Shown: positions 1 to 9,157, counted from the stretch's first letter. The stretch: 36,124 bases of DNA from Helicobacteraceae bacterium (GCA_015488855.1 WFMY01000062.1:1-36124), one strand, 5' to 3'. Translations and numbers: made by a program. Notes: generated by a model from the letters alone, not told the origin.

Positions 1-111
1 GCAGGACTCAAATGTGGGATGAGAGTGAGTGATTTAGAATGCATAAACACCTCTTTCCCAAATTTTTTTGAATTACTTAAAAAAATAACAAATATAAAGT
101 TTACATTATGA
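1..111 (+). CDS. aroA: 3-phosphoshikimate 1-carboxyvinyltransferase, C-terminal end (partial)
   Basis: Frame 1 is open from the window edge to a TGA at 109-111 and encodes 36 residues. These include a stretch with C-I-N-T-S-F-P-N-F, which resembles the conserved C-terminus of EPSP synthase, the shikimate-pathway enzyme that joins PEP to shikimate 3-phosphate. The stop codon overlaps the ispH start in an ATGA, so the two are probably translationally coupled. The gene order aroA-ispH-rpsA is known from Campylobacter-type genomes and supports the call. Only the tail is visible, so the assignment rests on this short motif and on synteny. Confidence 0.75.
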   Translation, partial: AGLKCGMRVSDLECINTSFPNFFELLKKITNIKFTL

Positions 112-941
112 AAATACAATTAGCTGAAAATTACGGATTTTGTTTTGGTGTAAAACGCGCTATAAAAATTGCAGAAGAAAATAAAAATGCTTCAACTTAT
201 GGACCTTTGATACATAACTCTAAAGAGATAGCAAGACTTGATGCTGACTATCAGGTAGGTCTTACGGATGACTATAAAGTTTTTTCTGAGGGGGATAAAG
301 CGATTGTCCGTACACATGGTATCCAAAAAAATGAACTACAAGAACTAAAAAAAAATAATGTTGATGTGGTCGATGCAACTTGCCCCTATGTGACAAAGCC
401 TCAAGAGATAGCCCAAGAGATGAGTGAAGCTGGATATAGTGTTGTCATCTTTGGGGATGAGGCACATCCAGAGATCAAAGGTGTCAAGTCTTATGCGACG
501 CATGGTGCTTTAGTGGTTACATCTTCAAAAGATTTGATAAGCATAAAACTTAAAGAAAAGATAGCGCTCATCGCTCAAACAACAAGAAAAGTTGAAGATT
601 ATATAGAGGTTGCAAACTATCTCATTCCTCGCCATAAAGAGGTTCGAGTCTTTAACACTATCTGTAATGCAACATTTGAAAATCAAGAAGCTGTACTCAA
701 CCTTTCAAAACAAGCAGATATCATGCTTATTATTGGTGGAAAAAATTCTTCAAATACAAAACAACTTTTTAGTATCTCTTGTGATAATTGTCAAGATAGT
801 TACCACATAGAAGATGAAAATGATTTGGACTATAATTGGTTTAAAAGTAAAGAATTTTGCGGTATCAGTGCTGGAGCTTCTACCCCTGATTGGATTATCC
901 AAAATGTTGTGAATGCAATAGAATCAAAGATTAATAAGTAA
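108..941 (+). CDS. ispH: 4-hydroxy-3-methylbut-2-enyl diphosphate reductase
   Basis: Last enzyme of the MEP isoprenoid pathway; it reduces HMBPP to IPP and DMAPP with a cubane Fe-S cluster in the cytoplasm. The 277-residue protein has the three cluster cysteines of the LytB/IspH family at C12 (GFCFGV), C92 (ATCPYV) and C186 (TICNAT). Substrate-binding residues fit H70 (RTHG), H120 and E122 (AHPE), followed by GGKNSSNT at 210-217 and ISAGASTP at 253-260. Length is normal for the Campylobacterota form. The ATG overlaps the aroA stop by 4 bases, has no strong ribosome binding site and so is probably read by coupling. rpsA follows. Confidence 0.96.
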   Translation: MKIQLAENYGFCFGVKRAIKIAEENKNASTYGPLIHNSKEIARLDADYQVGLTDDYKVFSEGDKAIVRTHGIQKNELQELKKNNVDVVDATCPYVTKPQEIAQEMSEAGYSVVIFGDEAHPEIKGVKSYATHGALVVTSSKDLISIKLKEKIALIAQTTRKVEDYIEVANYLIPRHKEVRVFNTICNATFENQEAVLNLSKQADIMLIIGGKNSSNTKQLFSISCDNCQDSYHIEDENDLDYNWFKSKEFCGISAGASTPDWIIQNVVNAIESKINK

Positions 942-992
942 ATTTTTTACGAATATCTCTCTAAATTAATACTCCTATAATCAAAAATCGTG

Positions 993-998
993 TATAAT
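993..998 (+). promoter_or_regulatory. -10 element of the rpsA promoter
   Basis: A consensus TATAAT lies 31 bases upstream of the preferred rpsA start, in the ispH-rpsA gap. No clear -35 is visible, which is usual for the main sigma factor of Campylobacterota. Because this element lies inside the longer GTG-initiated reading (start at 990), it argues that the extended N-terminus is not translated. Confidence 0.6.
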
Positions 999-1028
999 CA
1001 CGCAATTTTTAATACAGAGGTACAGGTA

Positions 1029-2687
1029 ATGGCGTTCGATAACGAATCATTTGAAGAAGAAGAAAATTTTGCAGAGATGTTTGCAGCGAGTGAAAAAAAG
1101 CAAGAGACAAGCCGTATAGTTGAGGGTGAAATTGTTGAAATGCAAGCCGAAGATAACCGAGCATTAGTGGGTGTTGGCGACAAGTTGGAAGGTATCTTAA
1201 ACCTTGATGAAATCCGTGATGAGTCTGGTGCACTGAAGTTTGCTACTGGGGACAAAATCAAAGTAATGATTATAGGATACTACAATGAGCGTCCTAAAAT
1301 TTCATATAAAAAAGTTTTAGAGCAAGAAAAAACTATTGAGTTTATTGATGCACATAAAGAAGACTTTGAGGATTTAATCATTGAAGGTATCATCACTAAG
1401 AAAAACCGTGGTGGATATGTAGTAGAAGCTGATACGGTTTCTTTCTTTATGCCTCGCTCATTAGCAGCATTTAAAGATACTGATGATGTCATAGGTCGTA
1501 AGATTAAAGCACAAGTTATCAAAGTAGATGAAAAAGAAAGCTCTATTGTCGTTTCTCGTCGTAAACTTTTCAATGAAGAGCGTAAGCGTAAAAAAGAGAT
1601 CATTGACAAATTAATGGAAGAAGATACTATCGTTGAGGGTACTATCAAGAAAATTACTTCTTATGGTATGTTCGTTGATGTTGGTGGAGCCGATGGTCTT
1701 GTTCACTACAATGAGATCTCTTATAAAGGTCCAGTAAACCCTTCAAAGCTTTACGAAGAGGGAGATGTTGTCGCTGTTAAAGCTATCTCTTATGATAAAG
1801 ACAAACGCCATCTTTCACTTTCTATCAAAGCTGTTCACTCAGATCCATGGGAAGAGGTTGAATCTGAATTAGATGAAGGTGATACTATCACTGTTACTGT
1901 TTCAAATGTAGAAGCATATGGTGTATTTGTTGATCTTGGAAATGATATCGAAGGTTTCTTACATATCTCAGAAATCTCTTGGAACAAAAATGTTAAAAAT
2001 CCAGGTGACTACTTAGAAGTTGGTCAAGAGATTGATGTTGAAGTTATAGAGATTAACCCACAAACACATAAATTAAGAGTTTCTCTTAAAAAATTACTTC
2101 CAAAACCATTTGATGAGTTTATGAAAAAATATTCTGAAGGTGATATTGTGACTGGAACTATTACATCACTTACTGATTTTGGTGCATTTGTTCGTATTGA
2201 TGGTGTTGAAGGTCTTTTACATAACCAAGATATCTCATGGGATAAAAATACAAAATGTAAAGATGTATTGAAATCTGGCGAAGAGGTTGAAGTGAAGATT
2301 GCTAAAATCAACGAAGAGGATCAAAAGATTTCTCTTAACCGTAAAACTTTATTAGAGTCTCCTATTGATGCTTTTGCAAAAACTCATAAAATAAATACAG
2401 CTATCACTGGAACTATCCGAGATATCAAAGACTTTGGTGTATTTATTTCTCTTGAAGATGGTGTTGATGCACTTATTCGTGATGAAGATTTAACGCCACT
2501 AATAAAAGAGGAGTTAGAATCTGGTCAAGAGATCGAAGCAGCTATCGCTGTTATAGATACTAAGCGTGATCGTATCCGTTTATCTGTAAAAAAATTAGAC
2601 TATATCAAGTCTCAAGCTATGCTTGAAGAGATCAATGATAATGAATCACACTCTTTAGGTGATTTAATAAAAGACAAACTAAAGTAA
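1029..2687 (+). CDS. rpsA: 30S ribosomal protein S1
   Basis: RNA-binding ribosomal protein that brings mRNA to the 30S subunit. The product from ATG 1029 has 552 residues and about six OB-fold S1 repeats, starting near residues 28, 118, 201, 286, 372 and 457. The later repeats carry the typical pattern G-T-I-x-x-x-x-x-(F/Y)-G-(A/V/M)-F-V (for example GTITSLTDFGAFV). The length matches the Campylobacter and Helicobacter S1. I prefer ATG 1029 because an AGAGG lies 8 bases upstream; the frame is open back to a GTG at 990, but that start sits at a consensus -10 and has no binding site. A membrane-anchored small protein follows after 1 base. Confidence 0.96.
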   Translation: MAFDNESFEEEENFAEMFAASEKKQETSRIVEGEIVEMQAEDNRALVGVGDKLEGILNLDEIRDESGALKFATGDKIKVMIIGYYNERPKISYKKVLEQEKTIEFIDAHKEDFEDLIIEGIITKKNRGGYVVEADTVSFFMPRSLAAFKDTDDVIGRKIKAQVIKVDEKESSIVVSRRKLFNEERKRKKEIIDKLMEEDTIVEGTIKKITSYGMFVDVGGADGLVHYNEISYKGPVNPSKLYEEGDVVAVKAISYDKDKRHLSLSIKAVHSDPWEEVESELDEGDTITVTVSNVEAYGVFVDLGNDIEGFLHISEISWNKNVKNPGDYLEVGQEIDVEVIEINPQTHKLRVSLKKLLPKPFDEFMKKYSEGDIVTGTITSLTDFGAFVRIDGVEGLLHNQDISWDKNTKCKDVLKSGEEVEVKIAKINEEDQKISLNRKTLLESPIDAFAKTHKINTAITGTIRDIKDFGVFISLEDGVDALIRDEDLTPLIKEELESGQEIEAAIAVIDTKRDRIRLSVKKLDYIKSQAMLEEINDNESHSLGDLIKDKLK

Positions 2688-2688
2688 G

Positions 2689-3168
2689 ATGCACACTTTG
2701 TTAAAATGGCTTACTCCTCTCATTGGGATTGGAGTTGCTATTTTTATTGTAATGTTTCTTATAGATATAAACTCTTCAAAAAAGACAAAATATTTAGAAC
2801 CATTTCAGTTAGAAAGTGTAGTTACTCCAAAAGAAAAAAGTAAAATTTGGTTAAACCATTTCTCAGATACACAAAGGTTGGGTTATTTTTATCCTGTGAA
2901 TGAGGTCTATATTCAAACCTCACTCAATGAAAAAATCACAAGTAAAACAATATATAAACTCTCAGCTTCACTTATAGACCCTTATCAGCTTTTTTGTCTC
3001 AAAGAGGAACTAAACCAACATAAATTAAAATACTTTTTAAAACGAGATAAGTTAGGTGTAGAGTTAGATATCTACTCAAAAGATAACAAGAAATTAAACT
3101 CCTTAGTTAAAGTTCTTAAAAATTACCAAATTATAGCGAGCGTAAAGCTATATAAAAAGGATAAATAG
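2689..3168 (+). CDS. small membrane-anchored protein of unknown function
   Basis: I do not recognise this 159-residue protein. It starts 1 base after the rpsA stop and ends directly before serA (3169), so it is almost certainly co-transcribed and co-translated with both. One hydrophobic segment at about residues 9-26 (LTPLIGIGVAIFIVMFLI) predicts a single N-terminal membrane anchor. The remaining ~130 residues are polar, rich in lysine and leucine, and would probably face the periplasm. A DUF-type or SPOR-like fold is possible (the end has an alternating beta-like pattern, VKLYKK), but I cannot show it. No cysteine cluster or catalytic motif is visible. Confidence 0.8.
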   Translation: MHTLLKWLTPLIGIGVAIFIVMFLIDINSSKKTKYLEPFQLESVVTPKEKSKIWLNHFSDTQRLGYFYPVNEVYIQTSLNEKITSKTIYKLSASLIDPYQLFCLKEELNQHKLKYFLKRDKLGVELDIYSKDNKKLNSLVKVLKNYQIIASVKLYKKDK

Positions 3169-4758
3169 ATGCAAAAATATACAGTGGTGGTATGTGACCA
3201 TATCCATCAAGCTGGACTTGATATGTTAGAAAATGATGAAAATATCAATTTCATAATGGCAGCAGATGAGCCAAAAGACAAATTAGTAAGTGAGATTATT
3301 CCCAAAGCCGATGTAGCGATAACAAGAAGTTCAACAGATGTTGATGCAAATTTTATCAAATATGCTACAAATATGAAAGCTATTGTTCGTGCTGGTGTTG
3401 GTGTTGACAATGTAGATATTCCAGGATGCTCAAAAGAGGGTATTATTGTTATGAATGTACCTACTGCAAATACTATTGCGGCTGTAGAACTTACTATGAC
3501 TCATATGCTTTCTTGTATGAGAATGTTCCCATATTCTCACAACCATCTTAAGGATGAACGCATTTGGAAGCGTGAAAAATGGTACGGATATGAGCTTAAA
3601 GGTAAAAAACTTGGTATTATTGGCTTTGGTAACATAGGTTCTCGTGTAGCAAAGCGTGCTAAAGCATTTGAGATGGATATTGTTGCATACGATCCTTATA
3701 TCCACCCTTCAAAAGTGACTGACCTAGATATGACTTATACAAAAAACTTTGAAGATATCTTAGCCTGTGATATTATCACTATTCATACACCAAAAAACAA
3801 AGAAACTATTGGTATTGTAGGTAAAGAAGAGATTGCAAAGATGAAAGATGGAGTGGTGCTTGTTAACTGTGCCAGGGGTGATCTCTACAATGAAGAGGCT
3901 CTTTTTGATGGACTTAAATCTGGAAAAATTCGTTTTGCGGGTATTGATGTATTTGGAAAAGAACCAGCTATCAATAATCCTCTTTTAGATTTGGACAATA
4001 TTGTTGTTTCCCCACACCTAGGTGCAAATACTTATGAATCTCAATACAATATCGGTACACAGGCTGCTACCAATGCAATAGAAGCTGCAAAAGGTATAGC
4101 ATATCAAAATGCTATGAATCTTCCTATAGACGAGAGTAAAATACCATCATTTGTAAAACCATTTTTAGAGATGGGTCAAAAGATAGGTTTCTTAGAATCT
4201 CAAATGAATAAAAGTCAAATTATTTCTATCAAAGTGAGTGGATATGGTGAGATATCCCAGTATGTTGATTCACTCTCAACTTTTGTCGCAGTTGGTGCAA
4301 TGAGCGAAACAAGCGGAAGTACCATAAACTATGTGAATGCTGAGTTTGTTGCTAAAGAAAAAGGGATAGATATAGAGGCTGAATCTTGCGTAGACTCTTC
4401 TGTGTATAAAAATTTAATCACTATCAAATTGACAACTGCTGAGGGAACTACCACGATCTCTGCTACTATCTTTGATGATAATGTACAACGCATTGTTGCT
4501 ATTAATGGTTTTGATATTGAAGTAGCGCTTCACGGTGATATGATCATGCTTAAAAATACTGATGTTCCTGGTGTTATTGGAAGTGTTGGTACAATTTTGG
4601 CAAATAACAATGTAAACATCTCTGACTTTTCACTCTCAAGAAATGATCAAGGTGAAGCACTTGCTGTAATCCTTATTGATGGTGCTGTGCATGAAAATAC
4701 TATGAGTGCTTTAGATGCACTTGATGCGACCATCACTGTCAATTACGCAAAAATTTAG
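3169..4758 (+). CDS. serA: D-3-phosphoglycerate dehydrogenase
   Basis: First step of serine biosynthesis: NAD-dependent oxidation of 3-phosphoglycerate. The 529-residue product is the long form with catalytic, intervening and C-terminal ACT domains. The Rossmann motif GFGNIG is at residues 152-157. The catalytic triad of the 2-hydroxyacid dehydrogenase family fits R236 (CARGD), E265 (GKEP) and H283 (SPHLG). The last ~75 residues, with the pattern NTDVPGVIGSVGTILANN, are a typical ACT domain, which in this family can give serine feedback. An AAAAAGGAT lies upstream of ATG 3169. A strong hairpin follows the stop, so serA ends this forward gene run. Confidence 0.96.
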   Translation: MQKYTVVVCDHIHQAGLDMLENDENINFIMAADEPKDKLVSEIIPKADVAITRSSTDVDANFIKYATNMKAIVRAGVGVDNVDIPGCSKEGIIVMNVPTANTIAAVELTMTHMLSCMRMFPYSHNHLKDERIWKREKWYGYELKGKKLGIIGFGNIGSRVAKRAKAFEMDIVAYDPYIHPSKVTDLDMTYTKNFEDILACDIITIHTPKNKETIGIVGKEEIAKMKDGVVLVNCARGDLYNEEALFDGLKSGKIRFAGIDVFGKEPAINNPLLDLDNIVVSPHLGANTYESQYNIGTQAATNAIEAAKGIAYQNAMNLPIDESKIPSFVKPFLEMGQKIGFLESQMNKSQIISIKVSGYGEISQYVDSLSTFVAVGAMSETSGSTINYVNAEFVAKEKGIDIEAESCVDSSVYKNLITIKLTTAEGTTTISATIFDDNVQRIVAINGFDIEVALHGDMIMLKNTDVPGVIGSVGTILANNNVNISDFSLSRNDQGEALAVILIDGAVHENTMSALDALDATITVNYAKI

Positions 4759-4792
4759 ATTAATCTCTTTTTAGCTTATCAGTTAAGAAAAT

Positions 4793-4828
4793 AAAGCTCC
4801 AACCTCAAGAAAGAGGCAAGGAGCTTTT
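4793..4828. terminator. bidirectional intrinsic terminator between serA and the coiled-coil gene
   Basis: Arms AAAGCTCC (4793-4800) and GGAGCTTT (4820-4827) enclose an inner stem CCTC/GAGG. The right arm runs into T's and the left arm begins with A's, so the hairpin can act for serA on the plus strand and for the convergent gene that stops at 4829. Confidence 0.85.
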
Positions 4829-6067
4829 CTAATCAATATAACTCTTTTTCATCTGTGCTCGTTTTGTCAACTCTTGAACACTTGGGGATAAACCCTCGTT
4901 TGTTATGTGAAAATGCTCGTGCAGTTTTTCTAAAGATTTATCTATCTTATCTGTAAGAGTGATGATAAGAGAGTCCATCTCTTTTTTTACACTACCTATC
5001 TCATCCCCCTGAGACCTTTTTAACTCTCTTGCTAAATTTGTGAGTTCTGATTGTGATTTTACATAGTCACTTTTTATCGACTCTATCTCAATCATAAGAG
5101 ATTTCATTTTTGTATAGAGGTCATATATGGAACTATTTTGTTCTTCGATTTCATTCATTTTATGAGAGGAGAGCGACATTTGAGTCATCAACATCTCACT
5201 TTCATTTTTTATAGAAAGGATTTTTGCATCACTTTCTAAAAGGGAGGTATTGAGACTTTCCGAATGGGATTTTAAAGATAAAAGTGCATCTTCAAATGTT
5301 GATGAGACATTCATAAGTTTACTCATCGTATTTGAAACGATTGCATCAGAAATATCTGCTGAAAGAGTCCCCATCTTAATCATACTTGATTTTACTTCTT
5401 CTAAGTCTTGTGACATGTCGGTTCTACTATCGACTGCTCTTTGAAGTATGTTTGTTAATTTATTATAATGATCTTGCTCTGAGACCCTCAGTATATCTAT
5501 ATGCTTATGAACAACTTCATCAAAGGCTGGCATCTGCACACTTGAAAAATTTTCAAAAGCCTGAGAAACTCCCTTACTCCATCGCTCTATCTCATCAAAC
5601 TTATCTAAAAATTTATTTTGATTTATTTTAATCACATCAAGTGCTTTAATATCTTCTTTAAATTGTTCACGAATATCTTTTTGAGATTCTAGATTCAACT
5701 TTTGGGAGGTGCTTAACTTAATTTCAAGCTCTGAAGTGTAGCGTTTAAGCTGTGTTATTTGCTCTATAAGTTCTTTTGTAAATTGGTGCTGAACCTTTTT
5801 TTGTTCTGACTCTACTGCTTGATGCATTATATTCATCATAACGAACAAAATCAAAGAGACCAGTATAGGAAAAGATGCTTCTCGTAAGAGTAAAACAAAA
5901 TCTTGATGATCAGGATTGATGATAAAATGCACAATACTACTCACAATACCTATCCCGATCATAAGTGGTGCATAGTTAATCTTACTCGGTTGTTTTAAAA
6001 TAGATATCTGTCTTAAAAAGAGCACAGACATAAATGCAAAAGATACCAATAAGTCATTATCAAACAC
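4829..6067 (-). CDS. membrane-anchored long coiled-coil protein, function unknown
   Basis: I do not recognise this 412-residue protein. The first ~82 residues hold up to three hydrophobic segments (about 6-19, 31-50 and 63-82). From about residue 85 the chain is a long, heptad-like, Glu/Lys/Ser/Leu-rich coiled coil through to ~390, ending in a basic tail. The layout recalls membrane-tethered filaments, or a chemoreceptor or RmuC-like stalk, but the MCP signalling hairpin is absent and no nuclease motif is visible. It is transcribed alone and divergently from pyk, with a shared 75-bp promoter region, and ends at the bidirectional hairpin after serA. A structural or envelope role is a guess. 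Confidence 0.82.
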   Translation of the reverse strand: MFDNDLLVSFAFMSVLFLRQISILKQPSKINYAPLMIGIGIVSSIVHFIINPDHQDFVLLLREASFPILVSLILFVMMNIMHQAVESEQKKVQHQFTKELIEQITQLKRYTSELEIKLSTSQKLNLESQKDIREQFKEDIKALDVIKINQNKFLDKFDEIERWSKGVSQAFENFSSVQMPAFDEVVHKHIDILRVSEQDHYNKLTNILQRAVDSRTDMSQDLEEVKSSMIKMGTLSADISDAIVSNTMSKLMNVSSTFEDALLSLKSHSESLNTSLLESDAKILSIKNESEMLMTQMSLSSHKMNEIEEQNSSIYDLYTKMKSLMIEIESIKSDYVKSQSELTNLARELKRSQGDEIGSVKKEMDSLIITLTDKIDKSLEKLHEHFHITNEGLSPSVQELTKRAQMKKSYID

Positions 6068-6080
6068 AGTAAGTCCCTCT

Positions 6081-6098
6081 AAGCAAAATTATTTGCTT
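6081..6098. promoter_or_regulatory. inverted repeat in the divergent pyk / coiled-coil promoter region
   Basis: AAGCAAA (6081-6087) and TTTGCTT (6092-6098) form a perfect 7-bp inverted repeat with a 4-base spacer. It lies 14 bases upstream of the minus-strand start codon and 20 bases upstream of the pyk -10. An operator is possible; no cognate regulator is identified. Confidence 0.35.
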
Positions 6099-6117
6099 AT
6101 TTTATCATAAAACCATG

Positions 6118-6123
6118 TATAAT
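6118..6123 (+). promoter_or_regulatory. -10 element for pyk
   Basis: Consensus TATAAT, 19 bases before ATG 6143, leaving a short leader that contains AAAGGA at 6129-6134 as the ribosome binding site. Confidence 0.6.
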
Positions 6124-6142
6124 ATAACAAAGGATTACTATT

Positions 6143-7594
6143 ATGCAAAAAAGAACTAAAATACTAGCTACCATTGGTCCCGCTTCTGATTCATTGGAGT
6201 CAATTATCAGACTTATCGATGCTGGGGTCAATGTATTTCGTTTAAACTTCTCTCACTCTACCCATGAGTATCACTCGCAAACACTTTCTCGGATAAATGA
6301 AGCAATGCAAAAAACCCATAAAATAGTAGGCATACTTCAAGACATCAGTGGTCCAAAAGTAAGAGTTGGAGAACTTAGCAATGATTTCACCCTCAAAGCA
6401 AATGATAAGGTTGAGTTCGTACAAGAGAGCATCCTCGGTGTACAAGTAGATGATGCACACTATAAACTAAGCATTAACCAACCAAGCATACTCAAACAAC
6501 TAGCACTTGATGATTATATCTATATGTACGATGGCATCATTCGCTCAAAGGTGATTGAGGTAAAACAAAATAGCGTTGTTGTAGAAGTAGAAAATGACGG
6601 CATTCTCAGCTCAAAAAAAGGGGTCAACTTTCCAAATACAGAACTAGGCATAGATGTTATCACTCCAAAAGATAAAAAAGATATGCTTTGGGGTGTAAAA
6701 AATCAAGTTGACTTTATGGCAATCTCTTTTGTGCAAAAGGCACAGGATATGATACAGGCAAGACAAATCATTCAAGAATATGGTGGAGATACAAAACTCA
6801 TAGCGAAGATAGAAAAATTTGATGCACTCAAAGATATAGACAACATTCTGCAAGTGAGTGATGGGCTAATGGTCGCCCGTGGTGACTTAGGGATAGAGAT
6901 ACCCTACTATGATGTCCCAAGCGTTCAGAAGATGCTCATCAAAAAAGCAAATAAAGCAGCGAAACCTGTTATCACAGCAACTCAAATGCTCCTCTCCATG
7001 ACAAAAAATGACACAGCAACACGAGCTGAGATCAGTGATATTGCCAATGCTGTACTTGATGGCACAGATGCAGTAATGCTCTCAGAGGAGAGTGCAGTTG
7101 GACACAACCCTACTCTTGCAGTCCAAACAATGTGCAATACTATCATAGGGATAGAAAAAAATTACCCATATTTTCAATACGCAGATTTCACCTGCAATGA
7201 TAGGTCAGACAATATCAATGAAGTTGCTGTCAGACTAAGCGACACCCTGCACACAGATGGACTTCTAAGCATCACATCTTCAGGAGAATCTGCTAAAAAA
7301 ATCGCAAGATATAAACCAAAATGCCTTATCTACGCAGTTACGCATACAAAGAAAACGGCACGCCACCTCACCCTATCTTGGGGGATAGAGCCAAGTTTCA
7401 ATGTAAACGATGAGAGTTTAGGGATGATGATGTCTGATATGATGGAGCAAGGGCTTAAAAGTGGTATCTTAAATCTAAAATCTCAGTATATTCTAACAGC
7501 TGGCGACCCAGTTGGGGTCAGTGGTTCTACAAATATGATAAGAATCATAGGGGCACATGAGATAGAATTTTTCAGATCCCTACGATGGAAATAA
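6143..7594 (+). CDS. pyk: pyruvate kinase
   Basis: Glycolytic enzyme converting PEP and ADP to pyruvate and ATP; cytoplasmic. The 483-residue product has the whole family pattern: RLNFSHST near residues 33-40, the active-site signature A-K-I-E at 221-224 (K222, E224), MVARGDLGIEIP at 243-254 and the TATQMLLSM segment at 278-286. The C-terminal allosteric domain is complete. AAAGGA precedes the ATG. The 3' end overlaps the convergent HAD phosphatase gene by 23 bases. In a sulfur-oxidising autotroph the enzyme would probably feed pyruvate synthesis from PEP; that is inference. Confidence 0.96.
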   Translation: MQKRTKILATIGPASDSLESIIRLIDAGVNVFRLNFSHSTHEYHSQTLSRINEAMQKTHKIVGILQDISGPKVRVGELSNDFTLKANDKVEFVQESILGVQVDDAHYKLSINQPSILKQLALDDYIYMYDGIIRSKVIEVKQNSVVVEVENDGILSSKKGVNFPNTELGIDVITPKDKKDMLWGVKNQVDFMAISFVQKAQDMIQARQIIQEYGGDTKLIAKIEKFDALKDIDNILQVSDGLMVARGDLGIEIPYYDVPSVQKMLIKKANKAAKPVITATQMLLSMTKNDTATRAEISDIANAVLDGTDAVMLSEESAVGHNPTLAVQTMCNTIIGIEKNYPYFQYADFTCNDRSDNINEVAVRLSDTLHTDGLLSITSSGESAKKIARYKPKCLIYAVTHTKKTARHLTLSWGIEPSFNVNDESLGMMMSDMMEQGLKSGILNLKSQYILTAGDPVGVSGSTNMIRIIGAHEIEFFRSLRWK

Positions 7595-8204
7595 TCTCTT
7601 TTGGATCTGCTATGCTCACAAGATGCTCAGATTGAGGTGAAAATCCCCAAGTAGCAAAGATAGCCTCAATCCTAGCATTGGATGCACTGAGCATATCTTT
7701 TGAATTGTCTCCAACCATCCAGGCTTTATCTTGAGTTCTATCATAATGATAATGCTTTAAAATGACTTGCAACATTTCTGGATCGGGCTTAGATGCTTTT
7801 ACCTTGTCTGCACCTATGATAACATCAAACATATCTTCGACACCAAGTTGAGTCAACATTCGCACTGCAAACTGAGTTGGGGCATTGGTAGCTACTGAGA
7901 TCTTTACCCCTGCAGACACTAAACTCATTAAGGTCTCTCTCACCCCATCATATAGATAAGGATTTTGGATACATTGTTTTGCATAATGCTCTTCAAACAT
8001 ATCCCTATCTTTTTGCTCATAACTCTTCGTCCCATAAAAAAGAGATGGCAAATCACGCACTTCCATGTTGATGCACTCAACAACAAACTCTTCACTGAGT
8101 GCATCTAAATTATGATTGGTTTTTCTGATATAATTGATGGAAATTGCCAAATCTTTTTTTGAGTCGATAAGTGTTCCATCCATATCAAAGATAACTATCT
8201 TCAT
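7572..8204 (-). CDS. HAD-family hydrolase, phosphoglycolate phosphatase-like
   Basis: The 210-residue protein opens with the HAD motif I, FDMDGTLIDS, in which D7 is the nucleophile and D9 the acid/base. It continues with a helical cap, a motif II-like SVATNAPT, a lysine in KASKPDP and the motif III/IV segment WMVGDNSKDMLSA. The order and cap type match the Gph/PgmB branch, so phosphoglycolate phosphatase or a similar sugar-phosphate phosphatase is likely; the substrate cannot be read from sequence. It lies 2 bases downstream of hemH in the same direction and shares its last 23 bases with the 3' end of pyk on the other strand. Confidence 0.88.
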   Translation of the reverse strand: MKIVIFDMDGTLIDSKKDLAISINYIRKTNHNLDALSEEFVVECINMEVRDLPSLFYGTKSYEQKDRDMFEEHYAKQCIQNPYLYDGVRETLMSLVSAGVKISVATNAPTQFAVRMLTQLGVEDMFDVIIGADKVKASKPDPEMLQVILKHYHYDRTQDKAWMVGDNSKDMLSASNARIEAIFATWGFSPQSEHLVSIADPKEIISIVGI

Positions 8205-8206
8205 CT

Positions 8207-9157
8207 CTAACGCATCTTTGTGTATATTTCTTGAAGTGCATCTACAAAGAGATCACTATCATTTGGACAGCTAGATACACGGTATTCTCTAAAGCCCAAC
8301 TTCTCTGCTATCTCCCTATACTCTATCTCAAGCTCGAAATCAGTTTCAGAGTTGTCTATGGTAAAAGCGAGTGGACAGACAATAATGCCTCTGTTCCTTA
8401 CCACTTTCATCTTCTCCTCAAGAGAAGGTTTAAGCCACTCCAGAGGACCTACTTTGGACTGATAAGCTAAGTGAACTTCATGAAAATCCATCTGTGCATC
8501 TTGCATCTTTTGTTTGAGTATCTCGACATGCTTCTCAATATGTTTTTGATACACATCCCCAGCATCAACTATCTTTTGAGGTAAACCATGAGCAGAAAAG
8601 ATAATATCAAAGTCTCTATAGTCATCTTCTCGTACCTCTTCTTTGATATGTTCTAAAAGTGCTTTGTTATAAGAGTCATTTTCAAAGAAATGTTTTATCT
8701 CTACAACTACAGCATCGCCTTTAGAGTTATGGTAATGCTCCTCAAAATCTTCAAGTGATGACTTTGTGGTAGTTGTAGATTGCTGAGGATAAAGGGGTAT
8801 AAGATAGATTTTTCCTATATCTTGTTCGTTCAATCTTTCTATCACTTCCTTTGCAAATGGTGGCGTATAGCGCATCACAAAGTCAACTATAACATTTTCA
8901 CCTAGTCGCTTTTGAAGTTTAGCAACGAGTGATTTTGTATGCCCAACTATGGGTGACTTTCCACCAAGTTGTCTGTAGATCTCTTGAGAACTCTCTGTCC
9001 GATTAAAGACTATGAGACCACCTATTACTTTTCTCAACAAATCACTTTTCATAGTCAATATATTTTTATCACTAAACATATTTTTTAAAAAAAGTTCCAC
9101 TTCATCTAGGTTGTTTGGTCCACCCATATTTAAGAGTATTACAGCTTCTTTTGCCAT
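8207..9157 (-). CDS. hemH: ferrochelatase
   Basis: Inserts ferrous iron into protoporphyrin IX as the last step of classical haem synthesis. The protein begins with MAKEAVILLNMGGP, typical of HemH. It contains the active-site region FSAHGLPQ, with the invariant histidine, and a later segment LAYQSKVGPLEWLKPS with the conserved glutamate nearby. The product is 316 residues from ATG 9157, which is normal. I prefer this start because AAGGGGAAG lies just upstream; an in-frame ATG at 9193 adds 12 residues but has no binding site. The HAD gene follows with a 2-base gap, suggesting one operon. Confidence 0.94.
   Translation of the reverse strand: MAKEAVILLNMGGPNNLDEVELFLKNMFSDKNILTMKSDLLRKVIGGLIVFNRTESSQEIYRQLGGKSPIVGHTKSLVAKLQKRLGENVIVDFVMRYTPPFAKEVIERLNEQDIGKIYLIPLYPQQSTTTTKSSLEDFEEHYHNSKGDAVVVEIKHFFENDSYNKALLEHIKEEVREDDYRDFDIIFSAHGLPQKIVDAGDVYQKHIEKHVEILKQKMQDAQMDFHEVHLAYQSKVGPLEWLKPSLEEKMKVVRNRGIIVCPLAFTIDNSETDFELEIEYREIAEKLGFREYRVSSCPNDSDLFVDALQEIYTKMR

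Noticed and set aside
990..1028. N-terminal extension of ribosomal protein S1 from a GTG at 990
   Set aside because: The GTG sits at the TATAAT promoter element and has no ribosome binding site; ATG 1029 has AGAGG and a normal S1 N-terminus.
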